From contig JAHREJ010000010.1 of assembly GCA_021733645.1 (NCBI GenBank), forward strand, positions 1 to 64,000: a stretch of 64,000 nt of DNA, read 5' to 3'. This DNA is from Bacillus subtilis subsp. subtilis. GTDB taxonomy: Bacteria; Pseudomonadota; Gammaproteobacteria; Xanthomonadales; Xanthomonadaceae. The notes beneath the pieces were generated by a model. It was not told the origin of the DNA. It made no database searches and was given only the letters and a program-made list of their open reading frames with translations. This document shows, in pieces, positions 19,501 through 26,278 of this stretch. A program made the position numbers and the translations under genes. Within the stretch, counting starts at the first letter, position 1. Each line of letters begins with the position of its first letter.

Positions 19501-19746
19501 GGCCAGCGGCTGGTTCGGCGAGCCGTTGACGCCCCCGCCCCAGGTGAGCCACAGCACGGTATTGCGATAAGGGCTGGAACCGCCGGTGGCATACGCGGCG
19601 GCATGCACCGTGGCAGGCAGCGCTGCGGCGGCCAGCATCCACACCAGGCACAACGCCCACCAGCGCGAACTGGCAACAAGACGCCTGGAATCAAGGCGAA
19701 CGCGTACACCGCCTGCGCTTTCGCGCGACGTCATCGACTGCATCAT
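13570..19746 (-). CDS. giant DUF11-repeat surface protein with C-terminal OmpA domains
   Basis: A 2058-residue exported protein. A signal peptide ends near residue 50 (TVHA|AAY). Residues ~290-470 resemble a GEVED-type domain (DFGDAPASYG ... GEVEDH). A first DUF11-like module follows, then seven tandem ~123-residue DUF11-type repeats at ~613-1472, each with DTLGTGLD-like and CTLPAGTVPGSYP-like motifs and paired Cys residues, and another DUF11 domain (RITKTATPRRVKVGD). An SdrD-B-like region (DDRDGDGWQD) precedes two OmpA-like peptidoglycan-binding domains, the first degenerate (~1860-1930) and the second typical (GHTDVRGSHAYN). This suggests a long stalk anchored to peptidoglycan. Two ATGs lie in frame at the start; the first has a GGGGG ribosome-binding site. 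It is co-translated with the barrel protein. Confidence 0.82.
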   Translation of the reverse strand: MMQSMTSRESAGGVRVRLDSRRLVASSRWWALCLVWMLAAAALPATVHAAAYATGGSSPYRNTVLWLTWGGGVNGSPNQPLANGSSSSASMSVAGGVQLQVSCSLAAVNGALQSYRPGSFSGDSLDDLYNIGGTGGSNQLIAGISRASGTSTFTVNCLSTLGGVPYRLRGVVMADAESINGSGEYVQASAIGEWNVVEMRKNLGAGPYNALKSTNGAQNTVRFGPGNDNNTAAVTFLSFDDAAYQAGNLAVSMDFAINGGGTTAIAIGLLVPYADFGDAPASYGDAMHVVDDLQFRNDNLPINNTATDINTAAYTPGGLAPPLSDFLGTHGPDTEQRSSYSIDAKGDDNFPAGNAAEENAWPSSFTLSVMQANTTITQPVACNGSGTVAGWIDFNRSGAFDPGERTQAPCSGGSATLVWTVPADVAAGTTYVRLRYATNVAQILLPAGIADDGEVEDHLVTIVAPALAISKTNNSGDGIWNYGETGTVYSLTVRNTSSVATGSPPTVSAGPITVLDQLPDGIVPNWTGTLSTAGWSCTAAGQRVTCITSQILGASGSPTASSTLVLPVTVTATAVGAKVNHASVGGGHDPFNNSVAPEPGTPCTDATHCASSPVTVPTPTITYAKTASPGGPLSVGQALSYEVIVTVANGNTRDVLTLTDTLGTGLDIGSVTNAGAFTCTVANPLVCTLPANTVPGTYPLAYSATINAQASGQVVNTVVGSGGDTPTCSADCTTSTPITVPQVGYSKSSGTAGPVVLGQSITYTLTTVVSGSRTTAAVTLTDTLGTGLDFDSVSSVGAYSCNAASPLICTLPAGTVPGSYPISYTATVNAQASGQVTNAVLGSGGDNPGCVGSCTTTTPVILPQITYVKTTTAAGPVKVGDTLTYTLTATVANTLTTSVFTLTDTPGPGLDFGAVSSAGAFTCNGSHPLVCVLPAGTAPGSYPVTYTTVVNAQAKGSVTNAVVGSGTGITTCTQNCDTTTPLLASTVSYRKTSATSGPLNVGDLVDYSVTVEVANSQTLDAVTLTDTLGTGLDLVSVTNTGAFSCNTANPLVCTLPAGTVPGSYPLAYRAKVNGQATGTVRNAVLGSGGDNPTCSANCSTEHVVNPPQIQVAKSAVPAPGSSVRPGETITYTLTAVIGQSALNQPVTLVDTLGAGLRFGAVANAGVFSCSGQLECVLPAGTTPGSYAVVYTAVVEDAATGQVGNQVTATNPRGGDPDPGCSSCATTHEIPQAVVTVSKASLPAAGTTVRAGDTISYTLTVVIATSAITQPVVLNDTLGAGLQFDSVSAAGAFACSANLVCTLPAGTLPGSYSVTYLTHVAANASGPVGNVVVGEGGGGGTPSCTTCSTEHPLAEPRVVLDKTADPTSGTQVRPGDRLRYTLAATVENAALRQPLRLLDTPDSGLTIDTLPQGCERAGSEVACTLPAGTLPGRHLFEYVATVNASARLTVSNRLRGEYPDGGTPPVCGNCATTHPVVSDFALRITKTATPRRVKVGDLVSYRLVIENVGGSNWQDGIVLDTPPPGFTFVAGSLQVADDDGSFVLGAAQSPLRIGAVDIAVGRTATVTYLLRVGAGVRAGNHVNQAVAVAGDGSPLSNEATAEVQLDADPLLEDSLVFGTVFDDRDGDGWQDSAALTGVRVQGGFAPAAYIPGSTTLDRGQGPEPLADASAPLLHGVLVGNLDGRGSIADSAQDHQVVLRQRLRELAFTDDFTLASDQGAGLRMDAQGGTTAQRSGEAAKGLNAAAPSVQRQVSRVDDGFEVAYVIGNTGIHEQGIPGVRLVSVEGLIVETDQFGRYHLVDVHGGDARLGRNFILKLDPATLPDGARLTTENPLLRRVTQGVPTRFSFGVRLPDAPAAAPSRAELVLGEVLFAPGSSEVRAAYKPAITTMAEVVDRYQGGDVVISADGESAALAFARAAAVRDALTDAVAATSRTGLVVELRTQVNDPHSLLAGVTASGALLGTVLFDTDTSVVRPAFLPMLKQIAARLDAQGGGVISIVGHTDVRGSHAYNRALGLRRASAVFDALRGQLSPAAQKKTRVIAEERPRDGATPAQQEARP
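15330..17905 (-). repeat. seven tandem ~365-bp repeats inside the DUF11 gene
   Basis: Seven in-frame copies of a ~365-base unit encode the DUF11 stalk. Copies 1-4 are close to each other and carry the motif GSGG(D/T) plus three or four Cys; copies 5-7 are more divergent. Such arrays change length by recombination, and can collapse in short-read assemblies. Confidence 0.8.
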
Positions 19747-20202
19747 GGAGTGCCCCCTTCAACGGCGTGACCGCGGATCGCGGTCAACCAACCCATGCCA
19801 GGGGACTGAAAAACACCGGGCCGTAGCATTGGGCAACCGCACTGCGGTTGTTCTTCCCACTACCTGGCGCGACGCGCCATCCGCTGGCATGCCTATGAGT
19901 TAACGATAACGTCACATAATGTGCGGCGTCAACTTTTCGTGCTGCGCGTCACGCTTTGCGCGTGTGCGCCATCAAGAAATCGCCCGCCCGCTCTTGACTG
20001 CAGACTAGGTGGAGCGCTAGGCCGCCGATACACCAATTCGGCAAGCCGTCATGCAATTTCAGACCGCTTGTGCGGCGCGCCTCTGCGGCGGTCTGACGCG
20101 GCGACCCTGCGTGAGAGGCGCGTCGATGGTGTCAGTGGAGAGCGTTGGGCCAACGCTGCGACCACCCAAGGTGGCAGCGTCAGCCTGCGGCGATGCCGCA
20201 CG
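19747..20202 (-). promoter_or_regulatory. gene-free upstream region of the DUF11 operon
   Basis: This 456-bp gap holds no convincing gene. On the minus strand there is a candidate promoter, TTGACG at 19932-19927 and TATCGT at 19908-19903, 18 bp apart, in the only AT-rich patch. That leaves a ~150-base untranslated leader containing two perfect stem-loops (19768-19786 with 8-bp arms, 19834-19850 with 7-bp arms). Nearer the lipoprotein gene are an inverted repeat at 20076-20122 (9-bp arms, 29-base loop) and a 6-bp hairpin at 20186-20200 just after the lipoprotein stop codon, possibly its terminator. Confidence 0.45.
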
Positions 20203-20859
20203 TCAGTTGAGGCTGTCGACCAATGCCTTGGCGCCCTTGTCGGCACCGGCCATCGCAGCACTCAACCGCCCACTGCTCGCTTTGACGTTCATGGCATTGG
20301 GATACTGGGTTTCAAGGTAGGCGGCCAGCAGCACGTTGGTCTGGGCGTCGTAGATTTCCACCGAATAGGCGATCCAGCCAGACAACGCGCCGGGCTTGCC
20401 GCGTGCCGACTGGATCGCGTTGTACGGGGCGCCCGCCAGGTCGAACTTCATGGCGGTACTGATGAATCGCGTCGTCGGCTTGGCGCCGGTCAGCACCAGC
20501 TGCACACGCAGGGTTCGGGGGCCGGGCTGGCTGACCGGCTCATACCGGTTTGCCAACGCGTCGCCGAACACGCGATACATGTGGTCGCTGATCTGCCGCT
20601 GGTCCGCGCCGGAGATCTTGTCAAACTGTGCCTCCGGCTGCGTGTAGATCTCGACTGGTTCAAGCATGAAGCGGTTGTAGTCGCTCCAACGCACCTGGGA
20701 TTGGTAGGCATACGGCCGGCGATCGCCTCGGCTGTCGTCATGCCGCTTCAGGTAGGTGGACGAAGGAAGGCCGGAGTACGAGACGCGCGGAGCGCTGGCA
20801 CAGGCACCCAGCATGGCCGTGGCGGTGACTGCAAGGAGGAGACGCAGGGAAGGTGACAT
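20203..20859 (-). CDS. DUF3313-like lipoprotein
   Basis: A 218-residue predicted lipoprotein. The signal peptide MSPSLRLLLAVTATAMLGAC ends in the lipobox LGAC, so Cys20 would be lipidated and the protein held in the inner or outer membrane facing the periplasm. The mature part is a mixed alpha/beta domain with RVSYSGLPSSTYLKR and LRVQLVLTGAKPTT, resembling DUF3313 proteins, whose function is unknown. No catalytic motif is apparent. It lies downstream of the small membrane ORF and the two-component genes, all on the minus strand, and may be one of their targets; that is inference. Confidence 0.7.
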   Translation of the reverse strand: MSPSLRLLLAVTATAMLGACASAPRVSYSGLPSSTYLKRHDDSRGDRRPYAYQSQVRWSDYNRFMLEPVEIYTQPEAQFDKISGADQRQISDHMYRVFGDALANRYEPVSQPGPRTLRVQLVLTGAKPTTRFISTAMKFDLAGAPYNAIQSARGKPGALSGWIAYSVEIYDAQTNVLLAAYLETQYPNAMNVKASSGRLSAAMAGADKGAKALVDSLN

Positions 20860-20887
20860 GGGGGAACTCCAGGAAGTGTTGGGGGCG

Positions 20888-21088
20888 CTAGCGCCCCGAG
20901 AAGAGATGCAGCATCAGAACGACCAGCAGCGAAGACAGCGTTGCGACCGCGATGACAGACAGGATCCAGCGACGTGGACACCGCCGGCGTGCGCCCGGCC
21001 GGGGCAGCTCGGGCAGGTCACGCCAGGCATCGTGGTGGCGACGCCCGCTGCGGCGTGCCTGGCCGTGGTGTGCAGGAGTGGAAGGCAT
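20888..21088 (-). CDS. possible small protein with one C-terminal membrane helix
   Basis: A 66-residue reading frame whose last ~25 residues (ILSVIAVATLSSLLVVLMLHLF) form a clear membrane helix after a His/Arg-rich stretch. It lies 28 bp upstream of the lipoprotein gene on the same strand. No good ribosome-binding site precedes the ATG at 21088, and a longer version could start upstream. The hydrophobic tail is the main reason to keep it; it may be spurious. Confidence 0.3.
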   Translation of the reverse strand: MPSTPAHHGQARRSGRRHHDAWRDLPELPRPGARRRCPRRWILSVIAVATLSSLLVVLMLHLFSGR

Positions 21089-21156
21089 GGCGCAGTTCCG
21101 CGGGACGGGAGCGAAGGCCTGTTCGCAGGCCCTCGGGTACGCATCCTGGAGATCGG

Positions 21157-21172
21157 TTATTAGGGAATTATT
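21157..21172. promoter_or_regulatory. AT-rich direct repeat upstream of the small ORF and lipoprotein gene
   Basis: TTATT occurs twice, 11 bases apart, in a short AT-rich island between the kinase stop and the small ORF. An 11-base period is what OmpR-family regulators recognise, so it could be a promoter or operator for the lipoprotein gene. The evidence is weak. Confidence 0.3.
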
Positions 21173-21223
21173 TGAACGCCAGGGATCCCCCACCTGGCAA
21201 CGCCATTCCGATGGACGGGGCGC

Positions 21224-22402
21224 TCAGGACCGCGCCGGCACGGCCGGAAACACCACCCGGACACGCACCCCGCGGCCGTTTGCGCCGGCACCGCAGGTGA
21301 TCTCCGCGCCGTGCTGGGCGGCAATCGTCGCAACCAGCGACAGGCCAATGCCACTCCCCTGCGCCGCGGTGCCCGGGGTACGGTAGAAGCGCTCGAACAC
21401 CCGGCTGCGTTCGCTCTCGGCAATGCCGGGGCCGTCATCGAGCACCTCAAGATAAGGCTGAAGTGCTTCGCCGCGGCCCTGATAGCCCGTGCTGACCTCA
21501 ACGATGCCCTGGACTCCGCCATGACGCATGGCGTTGTCGACCAGGTTTCTCAGGAGAATGCCGATGGCATCGACATCACATCGGATGCGGCAGGGCGACA
21601 GGCGCGGATAGAGGCTGATCAACTGCAGGTTGGCCTGCACGCTGAACTCGCCCAACAAATGCCTCACCAACTGCGGGGCATCCACCTCCACCCACTGGCC
21701 AGGCTGCGGGCCCGCTTCCAGGCGCGCCTGGTCCAGGAGCTGATCGGCAAGCCGGCTTGTTCGCAGGCAGGCTGCGATCAACTGCCGCAACAGCGCATCC
21801 CTTGCCACCGGATCCTGCTGCATCAACGCCGCCTCCGCATAGGTATGCAGCGCGGACATGGGGGTGCGCAGCTCGTGCGCTGCCTGGGCAATGAAGTCGC
21901 GTTCGGACCGAAGGGCGTGATCCACCCGCGCCAGCAAGGTATTGAACGCCCCGATCAACGGGGCGATCTCACTGGGGACGTCGTCCTGCGGTATCGGCGT
22001 GGTCTCAGACGGCAATCGTCCTGCCACCTCGGCAGACAGGCGCTTCAAGGGCCGTAGCGAAACCACCACCGACCCACCCAGCAGGAACCCGATGGCCAGC
22101 AACTGGAGCGTATTGAGGGCCAGCGCGGTGAGGATGTTGCCCGGTTCACCGGTATTCACCGCAGGCTGCGCCGATGGCCCCGCTCCGGATGCCGCCGGCC
22201 CGGGCGCGGCGGCGACCAGCGCGTTGGCAAACGCATCAGGCAGTGCCAACAACAGGTGGTCGCCCAGCTCTGCCAGGCCGTTCTTCCAGGGATTGTCCCG
22301 GCCCTGCTGCCAGTAAGCGGCCAGCATGGCAAAAAAGATGCACCAGATCAGCAGGGTGGCCGCCGCCAGGGAGGTCCACAGGCGGCGCTTGATGGATGTC
22401 AT
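21224..22402 (-). CDS. sensor histidine kinase, QseC/PmrB-like
   Basis: A 392-residue inner-membrane kinase. Two membrane helices (residues ~10-30 and ~95-117) flank a short, Ala/Pro-rich periplasmic loop of about 65 residues. A HAMP-like linker, the H-box AAHELRTPMSAL with His176, and the ATPase motifs NLVDNAMRHG, DDGPGIAESE and GSGIGLSLV follow. The start overlaps the response regulator stop (ATGA), which fixes the start and shows translational coupling. The QseC/PmrB-type architecture suggests sensing of envelope or cation signals; the actual signal is unknown. Confidence 0.88.
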   Translation of the reverse strand: MTSIKRRLWTSLAAATLLIWCIFFAMLAAYWQQGRDNPWKNGLAELGDHLLLALPDAFANALVAAAPGPAASGAGPSAQPAVNTGEPGNILTALALNTLQLLAIGFLLGGSVVVSLRPLKRLSAEVAGRLPSETTPIPQDDVPSEIAPLIGAFNTLLARVDHALRSERDFIAQAAHELRTPMSALHTYAEAALMQQDPVARDALLRQLIAACLRTSRLADQLLDQARLEAGPQPGQWVEVDAPQLVRHLLGEFSVQANLQLISLYPRLSPCRIRCDVDAIGILLRNLVDNAMRHGGVQGIVEVSTGYQGRGEALQPYLEVLDDGPGIAESERSRVFERFYRTPGTAAQGSGIGLSLVATIAAQHGAEITCGAGANGRGVRVRVVFPAVPARS

Positions 22403-23064
22403 GGCGTCGTGCCTGCGATGGTGTAGCCGTGGCCGTGGACGGTGGCGATCAGGTCATCGCCGAGCTTGCGCCGAAGCTGGTGGATGAACACCGTGATCGC
22501 GCTGCGGGAGGGGTCGCCGTCGGCGCCGTAGACCAGCGACTCGAGCGTCTCCCGCGATACGGCGCGGCCCCGGCGTTCGAGCAGCGCAAGCAACAGGGTG
22601 TACTCATGGGGACTGAGCGCCACCACCTGGCCGGCGCGGGTGACAAGGCGTGCGGCCGGGTCCAGCTGCACATCGCCGTGCTGAAGCAGGGGCACTACCC
22701 GGCCCTGGCTGCGGCGGGCGATCGCCCGAACCCGTGCCATCAACTCCTCCAGCTGGAAGGGCTTCACCAGGTAGTCGTCGGCGCCGGCGTCCAGGCCGCG
22801 AATGCGGTCACTGAGCTGGCCCCGGGCAGTCAAGACGATGACCGGGGTGTCGTCGTATCGCTCACGCAGGAAGGCGATCACGGTCAGACCCGAGGCGCCC
22901 GGCAATCCCAGGTCCAGCAGAACGGCGGCATAGGTATGCTCGACCAGCGCCGCGCGGGCGCTGCTGGCGCTGCCCACGCAATCGACCTCCCAGCCCAGCT
23001 GGGACAAGCCGGCATGCGTGGCGGCGGACAGCATGGAATCATCTTCAACCAGCAGCAGGCGCAT
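22399..23064 (-). CDS. OmpR-family response regulator, QseB/PmrA-like
   Basis: A 221-residue regulator with a receiver domain (acidic residues in VEDDS, phospho-acceptor Asp51 in LLDLGLPG, Lys in YLVKPFQ) and an OmpR-type winged helix (LSPHEYTLLLALLERRG, then VFIHQLRRKLGDD). It forms an operon with the kinase, overlapping it by four bases. The direct repeat at 23115-23133, 51-69 bases upstream of its ATG, is a candidate autoregulatory site. Confidence 0.9.
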   Translation of the reverse strand: MRLLLVEDDSMLSAATHAGLSQLGWEVDCVGSASSARAALVEHTYAAVLLDLGLPGASGLTVIAFLRERYDDTPVIVLTARGQLSDRIRGLDAGADDYLVKPFQLEELMARVRAIARRSQGRVVPLLQHGDVQLDPAARLVTRAGQVVALSPHEYTLLLALLERRGRAVSRETLESLVYGADGDPSRSAITVFIHQLRRKLGDDLIATVHGHGYTIAGTTP

Positions 23065-23114
23065 AGGAGAGACCGGGGTGGGCCGGGTGCGGGAATTCCA
23101 GCATGCCCGCGCAG

Positions 23115-23133
23115 TGTTAGGAAAATGTTGGGA
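23115..23133 (-). promoter_or_regulatory. 11-bp-phased direct repeat, candidate response-regulator box
   Basis: TGTTAGGA and TGTTGGGA occur 11 bases apart (plus strand) in the gap between the divergent response regulator and SPFH genes. OmpR/PmrA-family regulators bind direct repeats with this phasing. Binding is inferred. Confidence 0.45.
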
Positions 23134-23257
23134 TGCCTGCAGGGGTTCCCTCCTGCCTTGCTGCAGGAAGGCCGATGGAGTGCGCTGCCCGGCTGCTGAT
23201 ATAGTCGGCCCGGCACGATGGGCACCCTGCCCGTCCTCGAATTACACGGAGTTGGTC

Positions 23258-24406
23258 ATGGGTCTGGTACAGGCGGTGAAGGGTGCAGTCGGCGGCGTTC
23301 TGGCGGACCAGTGGAAGGACTTCTACACCGTGCCCACCGGCCTGCCGTCCACGGCAGCGCTGTTTGCGGCGGTCGCGCATGGCACCAATGCCGGGCGTGG
23401 GTCCAACACGAGCGCCTCGTCCAACATCATCACCAACGGCTCGAAGATCGTCGTTCCCGAAGGCTACGGGCTGCTGCTGCTCCAGGACGGGGCGATCACC
23501 GCTTTCGTCGCCGAGCCGGGTGGCTACGAATGGCGCTCGGACGACCTGAATTCGCAATCGATTTTCGCCGGCGACGGCGTGGTCAGCACCTTCATCAAGC
23601 AGAGCTGGGAGCGGTTCAAGTTCGGTGGCCAGCCGGGGTCGCAGCAGGCCGCGTTCTTCGTATCGTTGAAGGAGCTGCCCGACAACCGCTTCGGTACCCA
23701 GTCGGAAATCTACTGGGACGACGGCTTCCTCGGCACGCAGGTGGGCGCGGTAACGCGCGGCTCCTACACGCTGAAGATCGTTGACCCGATCCTGTTCGTG
23801 AAGAATTTCGTGCCGGCCAGTTTCCTGCAGCCCGGCCAGGTGTTCGACTTCACCGACCTGGACAACGCGGCGGCCAGCCAGCTGTTCAATGAGGTGGTGG
23901 GCTCGCTGGCGCCGGCCTTCAGCCTGTATACCAACGACCCGGGCAAGGGCAATCGCATCACCAAGCTGCAGCAGGATTCGCTGGGCTTTGCCAAGAGCCT
24001 GTCCGATGCCGTGGAACAGGCCTACCAGTGGAAGTCCGATCGCGGCCTGGCCATCGTCAAGACCGCCATCGTCTCCATCGAGTACGACGCCAATACCCGG
24101 GAACTGCTCAAGACCGTGCAGCGCGCCGATGCGCTGGCCGGTGCGCGTGGGAACTCCAATCTGCAGGCCAGCGTTGCCCAGGGCATCCAGTCGGCAGGCG
24201 AGAACGGTGGGGCCGCCGGCCTGGTCGGCGTTGGCATGGCATCGGGCATGTTCGGTGCCGGCAACCTGCAGCAGCCGGTTGCACCGGCCGCGCCGGCCGC
24301 TGAGGATCCGGTGGCCAAGTTGAAGAAGGCCAAGGAGATGCTGGACCTGGGCCTGATCACCCAGGACGATTACAACGCGCTCAAGGCCAAGGCACTGGGG
24401 CTGTAA
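23258..24406 (+). CDS. SPFH-domain protein with C-terminal SHOCT motif
   Basis: A 382-residue protein of the SPFH/virion-core-like family. The N-terminal SPFH region (~30-250) has VPEGYGLLLLQDGAIT. A Gly/Ala/Pro linker (QQPVAPAAPAAEDP) leads to a C-terminal helical hairpin, LKKAKEMLDLGLITQDDYNALKAKAL, which is a SHOCT motif often found in oligomerising membrane-associated proteins. The ATG at 23258 follows a GGAG site and is preferred over upstream in-frame starts. It is followed by a zinc-ribbon protein and a small membrane protein in one operon, suggesting a membrane-bound assembly. The function of these sets is unknown. Confidence 0.8.
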   Translation: MGLVQAVKGAVGGVLADQWKDFYTVPTGLPSTAALFAAVAHGTNAGRGSNTSASSNIITNGSKIVVPEGYGLLLLQDGAITAFVAEPGGYEWRSDDLNSQSIFAGDGVVSTFIKQSWERFKFGGQPGSQQAAFFVSLKELPDNRFGTQSEIYWDDGFLGTQVGAVTRGSYTLKIVDPILFVKNFVPASFLQPGQVFDFTDLDNAAASQLFNEVVGSLAPAFSLYTNDPGKGNRITKLQQDSLGFAKSLSDAVEQAYQWKSDRGLAIVKTAIVSIEYDANTRELLKTVQRADALAGARGNSNLQASVAQGIQSAGENGGAAGLVGVGMASGMFGAGNLQQPVAPAAPAAEDPVAKLKKAKEMLDLGLITQDDYNALKAKALGL

Positions 24407-24424
24407 GACCCAAGGCGCGCGATC

Positions 24425-25753
24425 ATGTCCGATTCCCGAACCCCACCGCCGGTGCCGTCGGTGCCGCCGCCGTTGCCGGCCACCGGCCCCGGCTCGCCGC
24501 AGGACGTCCCGCCCCTGCCCGGCAGCGTCCCGATCGATCCGGCCACGCTGCCGGACGCGATCCGTGACGAGCTGGAGGCGCCCGACCCGATTGCCCTGGA
24601 TACGTCGGCTACCGAGCTCAAGGACGGCATCAACCGCTGTCCCAAGTGCGGCAGTACCGAGGTCAGGCTCAAGCTGGGCACCGACGTGCTGGTCTGCCAG
24701 TACTGCCGCAACGAATGGCATGGCACCCGGGCCGAGGAGACCTTCGGGCTTGGCGACGGTATCGACCAGCTGCGCGGCACGGTCATTGCCTCCGGCGCCC
24801 GCGATATCCAGGCCGATACTGCCAGCCTGATGAGTTTCAAGTGCACCGGCTGCGGTGCCGAGGTCACGGTCAACACCGAGAGCACGATGACGGCGCGCTG
24901 TCATTGGTGCCGGCACGTGTTCGGGGTCAATGAGCAGGTCGCCAACGGCGCGGTGCCCGATGCGGTGCTGCCCTTCCGTATCGGCAAGGAAGACGCGGTT
25001 GCCCGCATCCGCCAGTTCGTGGACAAGCGGCGGCTGTTTGCGCTGAAGGCGTTCAAGGATCAGTTCACCCCCGAAAATGTCGTGGGCGTCTACCTGCCCT
25101 ACATGATCGTGGACAGCAACGTCAGCGCCAGCGTGGCCGGCAAGGGCGAGATCAAGACGCGCGAGTACACCCGCGGTACCGGCGACAAGAAGCAGACCTA
25201 CTACGATGCCGACGTCTACCAGGTGGAGCGGCACGTGGATTTCACCGTGGATGACCTGCCGCTGGAATCTTCTGCCGAGCGTGGCAACCTGGATGCGCGG
25301 GCCAACACCAACAACATCATCAATACCATCCTGCCCTTCGACACCAAGAACGCGCTGCAGTGGAATGCCTCGTTCCTGACCGGTTTCACCTCGGAAAAGC
25401 GCAACCTCGACGTCGAGAAGCTGCGGCCACGGCTGGAGGACCAGCTGTTGTCCATCGCCCGCGCCGAAGTTGAAGGCTCGGTACGCCGTTACAACCGGGG
25501 CGTACGCTGGGAGCAGGAACGCCTGGACGTGCACGGCACGCGCTGGGTGTCGATGTACCTGCCGGTGTGGCTGTATTCCTACCACCAACCCGGCAAGAAC
25601 GGCGGCATGCTGCATTACATCGCGGTGAATGGCCGCACCGGCGAAACCATGGGCAGCGTGCCGGTGCAGCAGTGGAAGATGCTGCTGGCCGCGCTGACCA
25701 CCGGTACCTTCATCGAAGTCCTCGTGCTTCTCTTCCTGGTAGCCTCCTCATGA
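24425..25753 (+). CDS. double zinc-ribbon protein with C-terminal membrane helix
   Basis: A 442-residue protein that starts with a Pro-rich segment, then carries two zinc ribbons, CPKCGS ... CQYC (residues ~76-100) and CTGCGA ... CHWC (residues ~140-165). The rest is a soluble domain (TREYTRGTGDKKQTYY, KRNLDVEKLRPRLEDQLL), and the C-terminus is a single helix (LAALTTGTFIEVLVLLFLVA). TFIIB-type zinc-ribbon labels are given to similar proteins, but no transcription role is indicated; a membrane-anchored partner of the SPFH protein is more likely. Its stop overlaps the next gene's ATG. Confidence 0.75.
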   Translation: MSDSRTPPPVPSVPPPLPATGPGSPQDVPPLPGSVPIDPATLPDAIRDELEAPDPIALDTSATELKDGINRCPKCGSTEVRLKLGTDVLVCQYCRNEWHGTRAEETFGLGDGIDQLRGTVIASGARDIQADTASLMSFKCTGCGAEVTVNTESTMTARCHWCRHVFGVNEQVANGAVPDAVLPFRIGKEDAVARIRQFVDKRRLFALKAFKDQFTPENVVGVYLPYMIVDSNVSASVAGKGEIKTREYTRGTGDKKQTYYDADVYQVERHVDFTVDDLPLESSAERGNLDARANTNNIINTILPFDTKNALQWNASFLTGFTSEKRNLDVEKLRPRLEDQLLSIARAEVEGSVRRYNRGVRWEQERLDVHGTRWVSMYLPVWLYSYHQPGKNGGMLHYIAVNGRTGETMGSVPVQQWKMLLAALTTGTFIEVLVLLFLVASS

Positions 25754-26001
25754 GCGATGACAGTGGACTGTGGCTGCTGGCCGCCGGACCCGCCGGCGCG
25801 TCAGCGCTGTACTGGGCGCTGTACCGGTACTACCGCAACACCGACAAGTCGCATGCCTTCGAGCGCGAGACGGCGGTCGAGGCCAAGCCGGTGACCGGCA
25901 CCGACCGCAAGGTTGACACCATCACCGGCACGCAGACCACCCGCATCGCCGGCAACAATGTCGGGGCGTACCGGGCACGGGTCCAACGCGACACAGGCTG
26001 A
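25750..26001 (+). CDS. small single-pass membrane protein of the SPFH operon
   Basis: An 83-residue protein with one N-terminal membrane helix (LWLLAAGPAGASALYWALY) and a polar, presumably cytoplasmic, tail ending in RARVQRDTG. The ATG overlaps the zinc-ribbon gene's TGA (ATGA), which supports the start and co-translation. I do not recognise a family. The terminator at 26003 closes the operon. Confidence 0.65.
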   Translation: MSDDSGLWLLAAGPAGASALYWALYRYYRNTDKSHAFERETAVEAKPVTGTDRKVDTITGTQTTRIAGNNVGAYRARVQRDTG

Positions 26002-26002
26002 C

Positions 26003-26028
26003 GGCCGCACGGTGAAGCGCGGCCTTTT
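26003..26028 (+). terminator. intrinsic terminator after the SPFH operon
   Basis: GGCCGC pairs with GCGGCC across a 10-base loop and is followed directly by TTTT. It begins one base after the small membrane protein gene's stop codon. Confidence 0.65.
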
Positions 26029-26143
26029 CACAAGGATATGTGCTGCGCTTCCCATAACCGAAGATTGACACCCTCGCCGGCGGGCCGTTTCCCCGCTTCC
26101 GGCGTGCGCAGCGTGCTACTACTGCCCCGCCATCCCGGGCCCG

Positions 26144-26162
26144 GGGTCGGGTTTCCCGACCC
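26144..26162. promoter_or_regulatory. stem-loop upstream of the tyrosinase gene
   Basis: GGGTCGGG and CCCGACCC form a perfect 8-bp stem with a TTT loop, about 115 bases before the tyrosinase start. The surrounding 26029-26278 region holds no gene. It could be an operator or an RNA structure. Confidence 0.35.
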
Positions 26163-26278
26163 GTGGCGCGTGCTGGCGCGGGGCCTGGAGGTCCCGTCAG
26201 GCATGGCTGGGTGTAGTGGCATGCCTGCGCAGTGATTCGTAACCCATGCGGTTCTATCGATCACCAGGGAGTAACACC

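Noticed and set aside
14344..19770. Two long plus-strand open frames opposite the DUF11 gene
   Set aside because: Their Gly/Ala/His-rich, repeat-like translation mirrors the DUF11 repeats; they have no start signals or domains.
20041..20200. Plus-strand open frame spanning 19921-20856 as a gene
   Set aside because: It is mostly antisense to the DUF3313-like lipoprotein and has an Arg-rich, random-looking composition.
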